Shown: positions 1 to 9,733 of the stretch, piece after piece
Position numbering within the stretch: the stretch's first letter is position 1
Layout of the letters: every line of letters begins with the position of its first letter
DNA from: Pseudosulfitobacter pseudonitzschiae
Lineage (GTDB): Bacteria > Pseudomonadota > Alphaproteobacteria > Rhodobacterales > Rhodobacteraceae
Assembly: GCF_900129395.1 (NCBI RefSeq)
Contig: NZ_FQVP01000004.1
Coordinates: 62,001 to 126,000, forward strand
Reading direction: 5' to 3'
DNA: 64,000 nt
Translations under genes and position numbers: made by a program
The notes under the pieces: generated by a model
The model's database searches: none
Seen by the model: only the letters and a program-made list of their open reading frames with translations
Told to the model about the DNA's origin: nothing

Positions 1-3000
1 CCGCGCGACACCTGCGCCAGCAGGTCCGCACGCCCGATCACATCGTCCAGGCTGCGCGCGCCAATCGACGCCAGCAGCTCGCGCACTTCTTGCGCGTAGA
101 AGGTGATCAGGTTCACGACCTTGTCCGCGTTGCCGGTGAATTTGCCGCGCAGCGCTTCGTCCTGGGTACACACGCCCACGGGGCATGTGTTCGACTGGCA
201 CTGACGTACCATGATACAGCCCATCGCGATCAGCGCGGCGGTGCCGATGCCGTATTCCTCGGCCCCCATCATCGCGGCCATGACAATGTCACGCCCGGTG
301 CGCAGCCCGCCATCGGTCCGCAGGGTGACACGGTCGCGCAGGTTGTTCATCGCCAGAACCTGATGCGCCTCGGTCAAACCCATTTCCCATGGCAGACCCG
401 CATATTTGATCGAGGTCGCAGGCGACGCACCCGTGCCGCCGTTGTGGCCTGAAATCAGGATGATGTCGGCCTTGGCCTTGGCCACGCCCGCCGCAATCGT
501 GCCGACACCGCTGGACGCCACCAGTTTCACGGTGACTTTGCAACGCGGGTTGATCTGCTTCAGGTCATAGATCAGCTGCGCCAGGTCCTCGATCGAATAG
601 ATGTCGTGGTGCGGCGGCGGCGAGATCAGCGTGACCCCTTTGGTCGAATGCCGCAGCCGCGCGATCAGGTCGGTGACCTTCATGCCGGGCAGCTGACCGC
701 CTTCGCCGGGTTTCGCGCCCTGCGCCACTTTGATCTCAAGCTCTTCGCACTGGTTCAGATATTCGGCGGTCACGCCAAAGCGGCCCGATGCGACCTGTTT
801 GATCTTGGCCGACGGGTTGTCGCCGTTGGCTTCGGGCACAAAGTGCGCCGGATCTTCGCCGCCCTCACCGCTGTCGGATTTCGCGCCGATGCGGTTCATC
901 GCAACGTTCAGGGTCTTGTGCGCCTCGGGCGACAGGGCCCCCAGCGACATGCCCGGCGTCACGAACCGCTTGCGGATCGAGGTGATGCTTTCCACCTCTT
1001 CCAGCGGCACGGGCTTGCCCAGCGGTTTGATGTCCAGCAGGTCGCGCAGATGGATCGGCGGGTTGCTCCGCATCTTGGCGCTGTACTGCTTCCACAGTTC
1101 GAACGACGCGCGGTTGCAGGCCATTTGCAACATATGCATCGACGTCGCTTCCCAAGCGTGGGTCTCGCCGGATTTGCGCGCCTTGTAGAAACCGCCGATG
1201 GGCAGAACCGCATCGCTCAGCCAGCCACGGGCATGCACTTCTTCCACCTTGGACTGAATACCGGTGACACCGATCCCGCTGATCCGGCTGGTCATGCCGG
1301 GGAAGTATTCGGCGCACATGGCACGGCTCAGGCCAACAGCCTCAAAGTTCAGACCGCCGCGATAGGACGACACGACGCTGATGCCCATCTTGGCCAGGAT
1401 TTTCAGCAAGCCCTGATCAATCGCCTCGCGGTAACGCGCGATGGCGTCGGTCAGGTTGCCGTCCAACAGGCCGCGTTCGATGCGGTCGGCAATCGAGTCT
1501 TCGGCCAGATAGGCGTTGACGATGGTCGCACCGCATCCGACCAGCACCGCAAAATAATGCGCGTCCATGCATTCGGCGCACCGCACGTTCAGCGAACAGA
1601 ACGTCCGCAAACCCTTGCGGGTCAGATGCGAGTGCACCGCAGAAGTTGCCAGGATCATCGGCATCGCCACCTTGTCGGCATTACTGTGATGATCCGTCAG
1701 AACGATATGACCGGCCCCAGAGCGCACGGCGTCCTCGGCCTCGGCGCGGATACGGGCCAGACCGGCGCTCAGGGTGTTTTCACCCGGCGCAAAGGTACAG
1801 TCGATCTCGACCAGGTTCGCGTTGAAATGTGTGGTCAGTTCGTCCCATTGGGCGTTGCCGACAAAGGGGCTGTCCAGTGTCAGGATCTCGGTCTGGCTGC
1901 TGTCTTCGTCCAGCACGTTCTTGAGGTTGCCGAACCGTGTCTTCAGGCTCATCACGCGGAATTCGCGCAAGCTGTCGATCGGCGGGTTGGTCACCTGGCT
2001 AAAGTTCTGGCGGAAGAAATGGCTCAGCGGGCGGTACATTTTCGACAGAACAGCCGACGGCGTGTCATCACCCATCGACGCCAGCGCCTCTTTGCCGTCT
2101 TCGGCCATTGGGGCCAGAACCTGCTCCAGATCCTCGACGCTGAAACCGGCCGCGATCTGGCGGCGACGCAATTCGCCACCCGAGAACAGCGCCTTTTCAG
2201 TGACCGCACCAAAGCTGTCACCCAGTTCCTTGATCTTGCCGACCCAATCCCCAAAGGGCTGCGAGGCGGCCAACTGGTCCTTGATCTGTGCGTCGTCGAA
2301 CAACTTGCCCTCGGTCATGTCCACGGCCAGCAGCTGACCCGGACCCAAGGCGCCCTTGCGCACGATGCGGGTTTCATCCAACGGCACCATGCCTGCCTCG
2401 GACCCCGCGATAACCATGCCGTCGTTGGTCACGACATAGCGCATGGGGCGCAGCCCGTTGCGGTCCAGACCGGCGCAGACCCAGCGGCCATCGGTCATCG
2501 CCAGGGCGGCAGGGCCATCCCAGGGTTCGATCACCGAGTTGCAATAGGAATACATGTCGCGCCACGCCTGCGGCAGTTCGACCGCCTGCTTGGACCATGA
2601 TTCCGGCACCAGCATGGTTTTCGCCATGGGCGCGTTGCGGCCTGCACGGACCAGAACCTCGAACACTGCATCCAGCGCTGCGCTGTCAGACGACCCGCTG
2701 GCGACGATGGGTTTGATGTCCTCGGCCATCTCGCCAAAGGTGCTGGAGGCCATGCGGATCTCATGGCTTTTCATCCAGTTCAGGTTGCCCTTCAGCGTGT
2801 TGATCTCGCCGTTGTGGGCCAGCATGCGGAACGGCTGTGCCAGCCACCACTGCGGGAAGGTGTTGGTGGAATACCGCTGGTGATAGATCGCAAAAGCGCT
2901 TTCGAACCGTTCGTCCATCAGGTCGGGATAGAAATCGGCAACCTGTTCGGCCAGCATCATGCCCTTGTAGATGATGCTTCGGCACGACAGCGACGCGATA

Positions 3001-3605
3001 TACAACTGGGGCGCTTGCGCGGCCAGCGCCGCCTTTTCGATGCGACGACGGATCACGTACAACTCGCGTTCGAATGTCTCTTCGTCCACGCCCTTGCTGT
3101 TCGAAATCAGGATCTGTTCGATCTCGGGGCGGGTCGCGTTGGCTTTTTCTCCCAGGCAGGCAACGTTCACCGGAACGTGGCGCCAGCCATAGATGTTATA
3201 GCCCATGCGCAGCACTTCGGATTCAACGATCGTCCGGCAGGTTTCCTGCGCGGCAAAATTGGTGCGCGGCAGGAACACCTGACCGACAGCGATCAGCTGG
3301 TCCTTGCGGGGGCGGTGGCCGGTGCGCTCGATCTGGTCATAGAAGAACGGCACAGGGATCTGCACGTGAATGCCCGCGCCATCGCCGGTCTTGCCATCGG
3401 CGTCGACCGCACCGCGGTGCCAGATCGCCTTGAGCGCGGCGATGCCGTTTTCCACGACCGCACGGCTTTTCGAGCCGTCGATGTTGACCACAAGACCAAC
3501 GCCGCAGGAAGAATGCTCTTCTTCTTCGGAATACAGGCCGTTTTCGGCCATGTATTTGCGTTTGGCTTCCTCGGCCCGGACCCAGTCTGCATCATATTTG
3601 GTCAT
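1..3605 (-). CDS. gltB: Glutamate synthase (NADPH) large subunit, partial (C-terminus beyond window)
   Basis: Makes glutamate from glutamine and 2-oxoglutarate together with GltD; cytoplasmic ammonium assimilation. About 1,201 residues are present, against roughly 1,500 in the family, so the last 300 or so lie outside the window. The class II amidotransferase nucleophile is Cys34 (SSCGVGL), which implies removal of a 33-residue propeptide. The glutamine-binding segment HQRYSTNTFP and the late 3Fe-4S cysteine cluster (GCIMVRQCQSNTCPVGVC, near residue 1131) are intact. The ATG start overlaps the stop of the preceding GFA gene by 4 nt (ATGA), so translation is probably coupled. gltD lies upstream, separated from gltB by two GFA-family genes. 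Confidence 0.97.
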   Translation of the reverse strand, partial: MTKYDADWVRAEEAKRKYMAENGLYSEEEEHSSCGVGLVVNIDGSKSRAVVENGIAALKAIWHRGAVDADGKTGDGAGIHVQIPVPFFYDQIERTGHRPRKDQLIAVGQVFLPRTNFAAQETCRTIVESEVLRMGYNIYGWRHVPVNVACLGEKANATRPEIEQILISNSKGVDEETFERELYVIRRRIEKAALAAQAPQLYIASLSCRSIIYKGMMLAEQVADFYPDLMDERFESAFAIYHQRYSTNTFPQWWLAQPFRMLAHNGEINTLKGNLNWMKSHEIRMASSTFGEMAEDIKPIVASGSSDSAALDAVFEVLVRAGRNAPMAKTMLVPESWSKQAVELPQAWRDMYSYCNSVIEPWDGPAALAMTDGRWVCAGLDRNGLRPMRYVVTNDGMVIAGSEAGMVPLDETRIVRKGALGPGQLLAVDMTEGKLFDDAQIKDQLAASQPFGDWVGKIKELGDSFGAVTEKALFSGGELRRRQIAAGFSVEDLEQVLAPMAEDGKEALASMGDDTPSAVLSKMYRPLSHFFRQNFSQVTNPPIDSLREFRVMSLKTRFGNLKNVLDEDSSQTEILTLDSPFVGNAQWDELTTHFNANLVEIDCTFAPGENTLSAGLARIRAEAEDAVRSGAGHIVLTDHHSNADKVAMPMILATSAVHSHLTRKGLRTFCSLNVRCAECMDAHYFAVLVGCGATIVNAYLAEDSIADRIERGLLDGNLTDAIARYREAIDQGLLKILAKMGISVVSSYRGGLNFEAVGLSRAMCAEYFPGMTSRISGIGVTGIQSKVEEVHARGWLSDAVLPIGGFYKARKSGETHAWEATSMHMLQMACNRASFELWKQYSAKMRSNPPIHLRDLLDIKPLGKPVPLEEVESITSIRKRFVTPGMSLGALSPEAHKTLNVAMNRIGAKSDSGEGGEDPAHFVPEANGDNPSAKIKQVASGRFGVTAEYLNQCEELEIKVAQGAKPGEGGQLPGMKVTDLIARLRHSTKGVTLISPPPHHDIYSIEDLAQLIYDLKQINPRCKVTVKLVASSGVGTIAAGVAKAKADIILISGHNGGTGASPATSIKYAGLPWEMGLTEAHQVLAMNNLRDRVTLRTDGGLRTGRDIVMAAMMGAEEYGIGTAALIAMGCIMVRQCQSNTCPVGVCTQDEALRGKFTGNADKVVNLITFYAQEVRELLASIGARSLDDVIGRADLLAQVSR

Positions 3606-4030
3606 TGGTCGTCTCCTTCTACGGGCGCGAACATCGCGATTGTCTCGGGCGTGCTCAGTCGACGATGATCGCCGGCCAGCGCATAGCCCTGCGGACACAT
3701 GTCCGCGAAAAATTCCAGTGTCAGCGGCGCGTTTGCCGCATTCTTGAACAGTCCCGCCGCAACATTGCGTTCACCCGCGGCGGGGATTTCGTAAAACAGC
3801 GTCGACCCGCAGGTCGCGCAAAAGCCGCGATTGGCCCAGTCGGACGAGGCATATGTCGTCACGGGGCCGTCAAAGCGCAGGCTACCAGCATCCGTGGTCA
3901 GCGACACGAACATACCGCTGGTGTGCGCGCGGCACATGTCGCAATGACAGGCCCGCAACACGGGATCGGTCACAGTGGCGGCCACGGTCACGGCGCCGCA
4001 CAGGCACTGGCCGTTGATAGGCCGGCTCAC
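3602..4030 (-). CDS. GFA-family (formaldehyde-activating/CENP-V-like) zinc protein, first copy next to gltB
   Basis: A 142-residue protein of the GFA fold. Visible zinc-type cysteines are C9/C11 (CLCG), C28/C30/C33 (CHCDMC) and C71/C74 (CATCG), the family pattern. Family members are called glutathione-dependent formaldehyde-activating, but most have no proven substrate, so no reaction is claimed. It starts with GTG, overlaps the stop of the second GFA gene by 4 nt (GTGA), and its own stop overlaps the gltB start by 4 nt. It is a diverged paralogue of the adjacent GFA gene: both share the G-x-CLCGAVTV opening and a YASS segment. Confidence 0.85.
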   Translation of the reverse strand: MSRPINGQCLCGAVTVAATVTDPVLRACHCDMCRAHTSGMFVSLTTDAGSLRFDGPVTTYASSDWANRGFCATCGSTLFYEIPAAGERNVAAGLFKNAANAPLTLEFFADMCPQGYALAGDHRRLSTPETIAMFAPVEGDDQ

Positions 4031-4473
4031 TCCGCATCCTCCACATGAAGATGTGTCGCTTCGTAATCCGCCTTGCTGACCCGTTGCAGATCACCACCCA
4101 ACACCACACCCGACGGTGCGCAATCGGCATAGACAACGCGCGTCAGCGCAGCCCCGCCAAAACCGTCGAACAGACCCGGCGACAACTCCAGATTGGCAGC
4201 ACCTTCGCCTTCGGTATCGGCAAACCAGACCGCAGTGCCGCAGTTCTCGCACCATGCACGCTCGGAAAAGCTGGACGAGGCATATGATTTGATCGGACCG
4301 GCATAAGTGACCCGTTCGCGCGGAATTTCCAGCCCCATCAGAACCGACCCAGTCCAACGGGTGCACGCCGAACAATGGCACGCCGAAACATCGCCCAAGG
4401 GACCAGTGACGGTAACCGTCACCGCACCGCACAAGCACCGCCCCTTGATCTGTTCAGAATTAACCTCGGTCAT
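4027..4473 (-). CDS. GFA-family (formaldehyde-activating/CENP-V-like) zinc protein, second copy
   Basis: A 148-residue GFA-fold protein with C13/C15 (CLCG), C32/C34/C37 (CHCSAC) and C75/C78 (CENCG) as likely zinc ligands. The frame is open further upstream to 4578, but that segment looks non-family. The ATG at 4473 is preceded by a GACAGGAC ribosome-binding sequence and places CLCG at the usual distance, so it was chosen. It lies 47 nt after gltD and overlaps the next GFA gene by 4 nt. Its substrate is unknown; the position suggests co-expression with glutamate synthase. Confidence 0.83.
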   Translation of the reverse strand: MTEVNSEQIKGRCLCGAVTVTVTGPLGDVSACHCSACTRWTGSVLMGLEIPRERVTYAGPIKSYASSSFSERAWCENCGTAVWFADTEGEGAANLELSPGLFDGFGGAALTRVVYADCAPSGVVLGGDLQRVSKADYEATHLHVEDAE

Positions 4474-4520
4474 GTCCTGTCTCGCTTGGGTAAAGGCCGC
4501 CGGTTGTGGTGGCCTTGTGC

Positions 4521-5960
4521 CTATTCCGCAGCAACCTGCTGCGGGGCTTTCATCTGATCCAAGATCGCGTTGGCGCAATCACGTCCGTCACGAATGGCCC
4601 ATACGACCAGCGACGCGCCGCGCACGATATCACCGACAGCATAGACGCCATCCATCGCGGTCTTGCCTGTGGTGAACTCGGCCATGACGGTGCCCCAGCG
4701 GGTCACTTCCAGATCGGGTTGATCCCACAGTGCCGGCAGTGCCTCGGGCTCAAAGCCCAGCGCCATGATTACGATGTCCGCGTCTTCGACGTAATCCGCG
4801 CCTTCGATGATCTCGGGCGATTGACGGCCTGTGGCATCAGCGGCGCCCAGACGCATTTTTTGCACCATGACACCGGTGACGTTGCCGTCCTTTTCGGTAA
4901 AGCCCTTGGGCGCGCTCAGCCATTCAAAGACCACGCCTTCTTCCTCGGCGTTCTGCACTTCACGCTGGCTGCCCGGCATGTTGGCACGGTCGCGGCGGTA
5001 CAGACATTTCACCGATGTGGCCCCCTGACGGATCGACGTGCGCACACAGTCCATCGCGGTATCACCACCGCCGATGACCACGACACGCTTGCCTTTCGCG
5101 TTCAGCTCGCCGCTGTCAAATTCCGGCACATCGTCACCAAAGCTCTTGCGGTTGCTGGCGGTCAGGAAATCAATTGCGCGCACCACGCCCTTGGACGTGC
5201 TGTTGGGCGCGGTCAGGTCGCGGCTTTTGTAAACGCCCGTGGCGATGATGATCGCGTCATGTTTCGCCCGCAGATCGGCAAAGCTGATGTCTTCGCCCAC
5301 GTTGCAATTCAGTTCGAATGTCACCCCGCCCTGCGTCAGCTGGTCGTTGCGGCGCATGACCACGTCTTTTTCCAGCTTGAAGCCGGGGATGCCGTAGGTC
5401 AGCAATCCGCCCGCGCGGTCGTAGCGGTCATAGACCGTGACCTGCACCCCAGCCCGACGCAGCACGTCCGCTGCGGCCAGGCCACCGGGGCCCGCACCAA
5501 TGATGCCAACGCTTTCGGCGCGCTCTGCCTGTGGTTTGATCGGCAGTACCCAGCCTTCTTCCCAGGCGGTGTCAGTGATGTATTTCTCGACCGCGCCAAT
5601 GGTCACGGTGCCGTGGCCGGATTGCTCGATCACACAGTTGCCTTCGCACAGACGGTCCTGCGGGCAGATGCGACCGCAGATCTCGGGGAAGGTGTTGGTG
5701 GCTTGGCTGACCTCATAGGCTTCTTGCAAACGTCCCTCGGCGGTCAGGCGCAGCCAATCGGGGATGTTGTTGTGCAACGGGCAATGGGTTTGGCAATAGG
5801 GCACACCGCACTGGCTGCACCGGCTGGATTGCTCCTTGGCCTTGGCCTGTGCAAACTCGGCGTAGATTTCGTTGAAATCCTCGCGGCGCTGCTGGGCTTC
5901 ACGCTTTTGCGGCATGTCCCGTTCAACGGTTACGAATTTCAGCATCGGCTGCTTGGCCAT
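4521..5960 (-). CDS. gltD: Glutamate synthase (NADPH) small subunit
   Basis: A 479-residue flavoprotein that passes electrons from NADPH to GltB. The N-terminal iron-sulfur cysteines C48, C51, C56 and C60 (RCSQCGVPYCQTHCP) are present. The FAD-binding motif GAGPGGLAAADVLRRAG is near residue 150, and a second Rossmann motif, VIGGGDTAMDC, lies in the NADPH domain. Length and motif order match the family. It is the first gene of the gltD-GFA-GFA-gltB run and starts at ATG 5960. The 218 bases upstream are AT-richer and must hold its promoter and that of divergent uppP; no convincing hexamer pair was found there. Confidence 0.97.
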   Translation of the reverse strand: MAKQPMLKFVTVERDMPQKREAQQRREDFNEIYAEFAQAKAKEQSSRCSQCGVPYCQTHCPLHNNIPDWLRLTAEGRLQEAYEVSQATNTFPEICGRICPQDRLCEGNCVIEQSGHGTVTIGAVEKYITDTAWEEGWVLPIKPQAERAESVGIIGAGPGGLAAADVLRRAGVQVTVYDRYDRAGGLLTYGIPGFKLEKDVVMRRNDQLTQGGVTFELNCNVGEDISFADLRAKHDAIIIATGVYKSRDLTAPNSTSKGVVRAIDFLTASNRKSFGDDVPEFDSGELNAKGKRVVVIGGGDTAMDCVRTSIRQGATSVKCLYRRDRANMPGSQREVQNAEEEGVVFEWLSAPKGFTEKDGNVTGVMVQKMRLGAADATGRQSPEIIEGADYVEDADIVIMALGFEPEALPALWDQPDLEVTRWGTVMAEFTTGKTAMDGVYAVGDIVRGASLVVWAIRDGRDCANAILDQMKAPQQVAAE

Positions 5961-6178
5961 GGATTACCTACCTTGCTTGGGGTCCTCTGCGGGCCTGATA
6001 AAGGATGTCCAACAACATTAAAAGGCAGCAATGCTGACCTATATTAATCTTTTTCGACCTCGTCTTGTTGTCTTTGGCAAAATCTAGGTGTTATTAGTTC
6101 CGTATCGGACCTATATTGCCACTTTCAATTTGATTCGCAGCAATTATACCAGCGTCAGCGGGCCATTTGGGGACTTCC

Positions 6179-6982
6179 ATGTCGTTGTATTATCTGCTGA
6201 TCGCCGCCGTCATCCAGGGCATCACCGAATTCCTTCCCGTCAGCAGCTCGGGCCACCTGATCCTGCTGCCCGCGCTCTCGGGCGCACAAGATCAGGGGCT
6301 GGCAATTGATGTCGCCGTGCATGTTGGCACGCTGCTTGCGGTGATCCTGTATTTCTGGCGGGACGTCCGCAGCGCCCTGATCGGGCTGGGCAGGCTGGCG
6401 CGCGGCAAGGTCGACACGCCGGGGGCGATGCTGGCCTTTCTGCTGATACTCTCGACCGTACCCGTGATGATCGTGGGCCTTGCCATCAAGCTGGCCGGTC
6501 TGGACGAGGCAATGCGCTCGGTTGCCGTGATCGGCTGGACGATGCTGGGCTTTGGCATCGTGCTGTACTGGGCGGACCGCACCGGCGCGACGACCAAGGC
6601 CAAGGACGACTGGACCCTGAAAGACGCGGTTGCGATGGGACTGGCGCAGGTCATCGCCCTGATCCCCGGCACCTCGCGGTCCGGCATCACCATCACGGCG
6701 GCGCGCAAGCTGGGCTATGACCGCGAATCCGCGGCGACCCTGTCGATGCTGATGTCGATCCCGACCATCATCGCCTCAGGCGTGCTGCTGGGGGCGGATG
6801 TGGTGGGTCAGGCAAATTGGGCACTGGCCCGCGACGGCGGCATCGCGGCCGCCTTTGCCTTTGTCGCCGCCCTGCTGGCGCTGAAGCTGATGATGAAACT
6901 GCTGAAAAGCGTCGATTTCACGCCTTACGTGATCTACCGCATCATCTTTGGGCTGTTTCTGCTCTGGTGGGCGTATAGTTAA
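6179..6982 (+). CDS. uppP: Undecaprenyl-diphosphatase (bacitracin resistance protein BacA)
   Basis: A 267-residue polytopic inner-membrane enzyme that converts undecaprenyl diphosphate to the monophosphate, recycling the lipid carrier for peptidoglycan and surface glycans. Both family signatures are present: QGITEFLPVSSSGHL near residue 15 and PGTSRSG near residue 165. The ATG at 6179 is preceded by GGGGA at a good distance; an in-frame TTG 12 nt upstream is less likely. The stop overlaps that of the convergent NdufA9-like gene by 4 nt. Bacitracin resistance is a known side effect of this family. Confidence 0.95.
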   Translation: MSLYYLLIAAVIQGITEFLPVSSSGHLILLPALSGAQDQGLAIDVAVHVGTLLAVILYFWRDVRSALIGLGRLARGKVDTPGAMLAFLLILSTVPVMIVGLAIKLAGLDEAMRSVAVIGWTMLGFGIVLYWADRTGATTKAKDDWTLKDAVAMGLAQVIALIPGTSRSGITITAARKLGYDRESAATLSMLMSIPTIIASGVLLGADVVGQANWALARDGGIAAAFAFVAALLALKLMMKLLKSVDFTPYVIYRIIFGLFLLWWAYS

Positions 6983-7959
6983 GCGCGCAGGTTCTTCGCG
7001 CTTTCCTTGATCGCATCGTACTGACCCGAAGGGCGGAACCGCCACAGATAGTCCGGCAGCACCGATTCCATGGCGACGGGCTCAATCCCCAGCTCGGCAA
7101 AGCCGCGCGCGCCTTCGCTGACCACGTTGTCGTGGCGCAGGTTTTTGACCTGATCACCGGTGATCGGCGCCTTGACGATACCCAGCGACAGCGTCTGCCC
7201 CAGGCCAGCCAAGGCCGCCACGATACGCGCAATGCCGAAGGGCACGTTCAGGACCAGACGGCGGCGACGGATCACTTGCAGCATCTGCGCCATCAGTTCA
7301 CGGAACGTATCGACATCCGGCCCGCCCAGCTCGTAGACACCGGTCACGTCATCACGGATCACCGCAGCCTCGGCGGCGCGGGCGACATCCTCGACATAGA
7401 CAGGCTGGAATTTCGTATCGGCACCGACCACGGGCAGGATCGGCCCCATGCGGGTCATCCCGGCAAACCGGTTAAAGAATTCGTCCTCGGGACCGAACAC
7501 GATGGATGGGCGCAGGATCACGGCCTTGGGCATATGCTCCAGCACAGCAGCCTCGCCTTCGCCCTTCGTGCGCGCGTAATCGCTGTCAGCGTCCACATCG
7601 GCACCGATGGCCGAGATGTGCACCAGCTTGGCAACGCCCTGTTGCGCGGCAATCCGAGCGACGCGGGCCGCACCTTCGGCCTGTACGGCGTCAAAGGTGT
7701 TCTTGCCGTTCACGGCCAGAATGCCCACGCAATTGATCACCGCATCGGCGCCCATCATCACCTCGGCAACTGACGCATCGTCACGGATGTTACACAGCAC
7801 CGGCTCGACCTGGCCAACGACACCATAAGGTTTGACAAAGATCGCCTCGTTGGGGCGGCGCACGGCGACACGAACGCGCCAGCCCGCCTTGGCCATGCGA
7901 CGCGCAACATAGCGCCCGACAAACCCGGACCCGCCATAGATAGTGACCAGCTTGGACAT
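6979..7959 (-). CDS. NAD-dependent epimerase/NdufA9-like complex I-associated reductase
   Basis: A 326-residue atypical short-chain dehydrogenase. It opens with a nucleotide-binding motif, YGGSGFVGRYVARRM. This is the organisation of the mitochondrial complex I NDUFA9 subunit and its alphaproteobacterial homologues, which bind NADPH and are thought to be structural or regulatory; the catalytic role is unclear. The ATG at 7959 follows GGAGCTTTTGCG; the frame stays open to 8148, but that segment looks untranslated. It is convergent with uppP and divergent from tRNA-Leu. It might also be a plain sugar-nucleotide epimerase homologue. Confidence 0.85.
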   Translation of the reverse strand: MSKLVTIYGGSGFVGRYVARRMAKAGWRVRVAVRRPNEAIFVKPYGVVGQVEPVLCNIRDDASVAEVMMGADAVINCVGILAVNGKNTFDAVQAEGAARVARIAAQQGVAKLVHISAIGADVDADSDYARTKGEGEAAVLEHMPKAVILRPSIVFGPEDEFFNRFAGMTRMGPILPVVGADTKFQPVYVEDVARAAEAAVIRDDVTGVYELGGPDVDTFRELMAQMLQVIRRRRLVLNVPFGIARIVAALAGLGQTLSLGIVKAPITGDQVKNLRHDNVVSEGARGFAELGIEPVAMESVLPDYLWRFRPSGQYDAIKESAKNLRA

Positions 7960-8152
7960 CGCAAAAGCTCCTTGGGGCAATTCGTTGCAGTCGGGTCTAA
8001 CGGGCGCGCCCGCGCCAGACAAGACGGCAATTTGGCGCGGTTTCGCTGGCGACGGGCAAAATTTGCAAAAACTCGGGCCTGAACCCGAAAAACAGAAGAG
8101 AATCTGTTTGACACCCCCCGCCAGCTTGCCTAAACGACGCGACACCACCCGT

Positions 8153-8238
<86 letters not shown>

Positions 8239-8264
8239 TTTTCCTTGACAATCAGAACGACGCG

Positions 8265-8286
8265 AACACGCTGATTTCAGCGTGTT
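8265..8286 (+). terminator. Hairpin after tRNA-Leu
   Basis: Perfect inverted repeat AACACGCTGA/TCAGCGTGTT, giving a 9-bp stem with a 4-nt loop 27 nt after the tRNA CCA. The following bases (ATTTGCG) are only weakly T-rich, so it is a probable rather than classical intrinsic terminator. Confidence 0.5.
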
Positions 8287-8396
8287 ATTTGCGCGTCCTG
8301 CGCACTCCAGCACCCCGCCAGACATTGATAATACCGATGATAGCGCCAACCTAAGACCGGTGCAGCACGAGCGCGGTTGCTTCGCGCCTCAATGCG

Positions 8397-8425
8397 TTAC
8401 GAAAATTCCTATGCTAAGTCATATT
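8397..8425 (+). promoter_or_regulatory. Candidate promoter of the paa operon
   Basis: TTACGA - 17 nt - CATATT, about 65 nt before the thiolase start. The surrounding stretch 8390-8475 is visibly AT-richer. No PaaX operator could be recognised with confidence. The match is weak and based only on spacing and hexamers. Confidence 0.3.
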
Positions 8426-8492
8426 GGTAACATTTACATTGCATCGAATCGTCGGTTTGGTTAAATTGAAAGCAATACCTGAGGAGAGTTTC

Positions 8493-9695
8493 ATGACTGC
8501 ATTCATCTGTGACGCACAGCGCACCCCGATCGGGCGGTACGGCGGCGCATTGTCGGGCGTTCGGGCCGACGATCTGGCGGCGGCACCGATTGCCGCGCTG
8601 ATGGCGCGCAACCCCGATGTGGATTGGGCCAGCGTCGATGATGTGATCCTTGGCTGCGCCAACCAAGCGGGTGAAGACAACCGCAACGTGGCGCGCATGG
8701 CGGCGCTGTTGGCGGGTCTGCCCGTGGATGTGCCCGGCTCGACCATCAACCGTCTGTGCGCCTCGGGCATGGACGCCGTGGGCCTTGCCGCGCGCGGGAT
8801 CAAGGCGGGCGATCTGGACATGGCGATTGCCGGCGGCGTCGAAAGCATGAGCCGCGCGCCCTTTGTCATGGGCAAGGCCACCAGCGCATTCAGCCGCGCC
8901 GCCGAAATTTTTGACACCACCATCGGCTGGCGCTTTGTGAACCCGAAGATGAAGGCGCAATATGGCGTCGATTCCATGCCGGAAACCGCTGACAATGTTG
9001 CCGCCGACCACGATGTGAACCGCGCCGATCAGGATGCTTTCGCTGCCCGGTCGCAAGAGCGCTGGGCTGCCGCGCACGAGGCAGGCTTGTTTGCCGAAGA
9101 AATCAGCCCCGTGACCATCCCCCAACGCAAGGGCGATCCCATTGTCGTCGACACCGACGAACACCCCCGCCCCGGCACCACGCTGGACGCCTTGGGCAAG
9201 CTGCGGGCCATCAACGGCCCCGATCTGACCGTGACGGCGGGCAATGCCTCGGGCGTGAATGACGGTGCCGCGGCTTTGCTGCTGGCCTCCGAAGCGGCTG
9301 CGGCCAAAAACGGCCTGACACCGATGGCGCGTGTCGTGGCGATGAATGCCGCGGGTGTTGAACCCCGCGTTATGGGCATCGGCCCGATCCCGGCCTGCGA
9401 AAAGGTGCTGAAACGCGCCGGTCTGACCATCGACCAGATGGACGTGATCGAACTGAACGAAGCCTTTGCCTCGCAAGGTCTGGCGACCCTGCGTGCGCTG
9501 GGTGTGGCCGACGACGATCCGCGCGTGAATGCTCAGGGCGGCGCCATCGCAATCGGCCACCCGCTGGGCATGTCGGGCGCGCGTCTGGTGATGACAGCAG
9601 CCTATCAACTGAAACGTACAGGTGGGCGCTATGCGCTGTGCACCATGTGCGTGGGCGTCGGCCAGGGTGTCGCGCTTATCCTCGAGCGGGTCTGA
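8493..9695 (+). CDS. paaJ: 3-oxoadipyl-CoA / acetyl-CoA C-acyltransferase (thiolase)
   Basis: A 400-residue thiolase. The acyl-enzyme cysteine is C89 (NRLCASGMDAVG); GHPLGMSGAR holds the catalytic histidine and CTMCVGVGQG the second cysteine. In phenylacetate degradation this enzyme cleaves 3-oxo-5,6-dehydrosuberyl-CoA and 3-oxoadipyl-CoA. The role is taken from its place as first gene of the paa cluster, 38 nt before paaA; sequence alone cannot separate PaaJ from PcaF. The ATG at 8493 follows GAGGAGA (8481-8487), so the longer upstream frame is not used. Confidence 0.88.
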   Translation: MTAFICDAQRTPIGRYGGALSGVRADDLAAAPIAALMARNPDVDWASVDDVILGCANQAGEDNRNVARMAALLAGLPVDVPGSTINRLCASGMDAVGLAARGIKAGDLDMAIAGGVESMSRAPFVMGKATSAFSRAAEIFDTTIGWRFVNPKMKAQYGVDSMPETADNVAADHDVNRADQDAFAARSQERWAAAHEAGLFAEEISPVTIPQRKGDPIVVDTDEHPRPGTTLDALGKLRAINGPDLTVTAGNASGVNDGAAALLLASEAAAAKNGLTPMARVVAMNAAGVEPRVMGIGPIPACEKVLKRAGLTIDQMDVIELNEAFASQGLATLRALGVADDDPRVNAQGGAIAIGHPLGMSGARLVMTAAYQLKRTGGRYALCTMCVGVGQGVALILERV

Positions 9696-9733
9696 CAACG
9701 GCCCGCCCTTCTGACCGACGAAAGGTTTGAACG

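Noticed and set aside
606-2600. Long open frame on the plus strand opposite gltB
   Set aside because: It is antisense to an unmistakable gltB frame with intact active sites; long antisense frames are common at this GC content. Product has no recognisable family.
8390-8475. PaaX operator search before the thiolase gene
   Set aside because: Short TCGAATCG-like pieces are present but no convincing inverted repeat.
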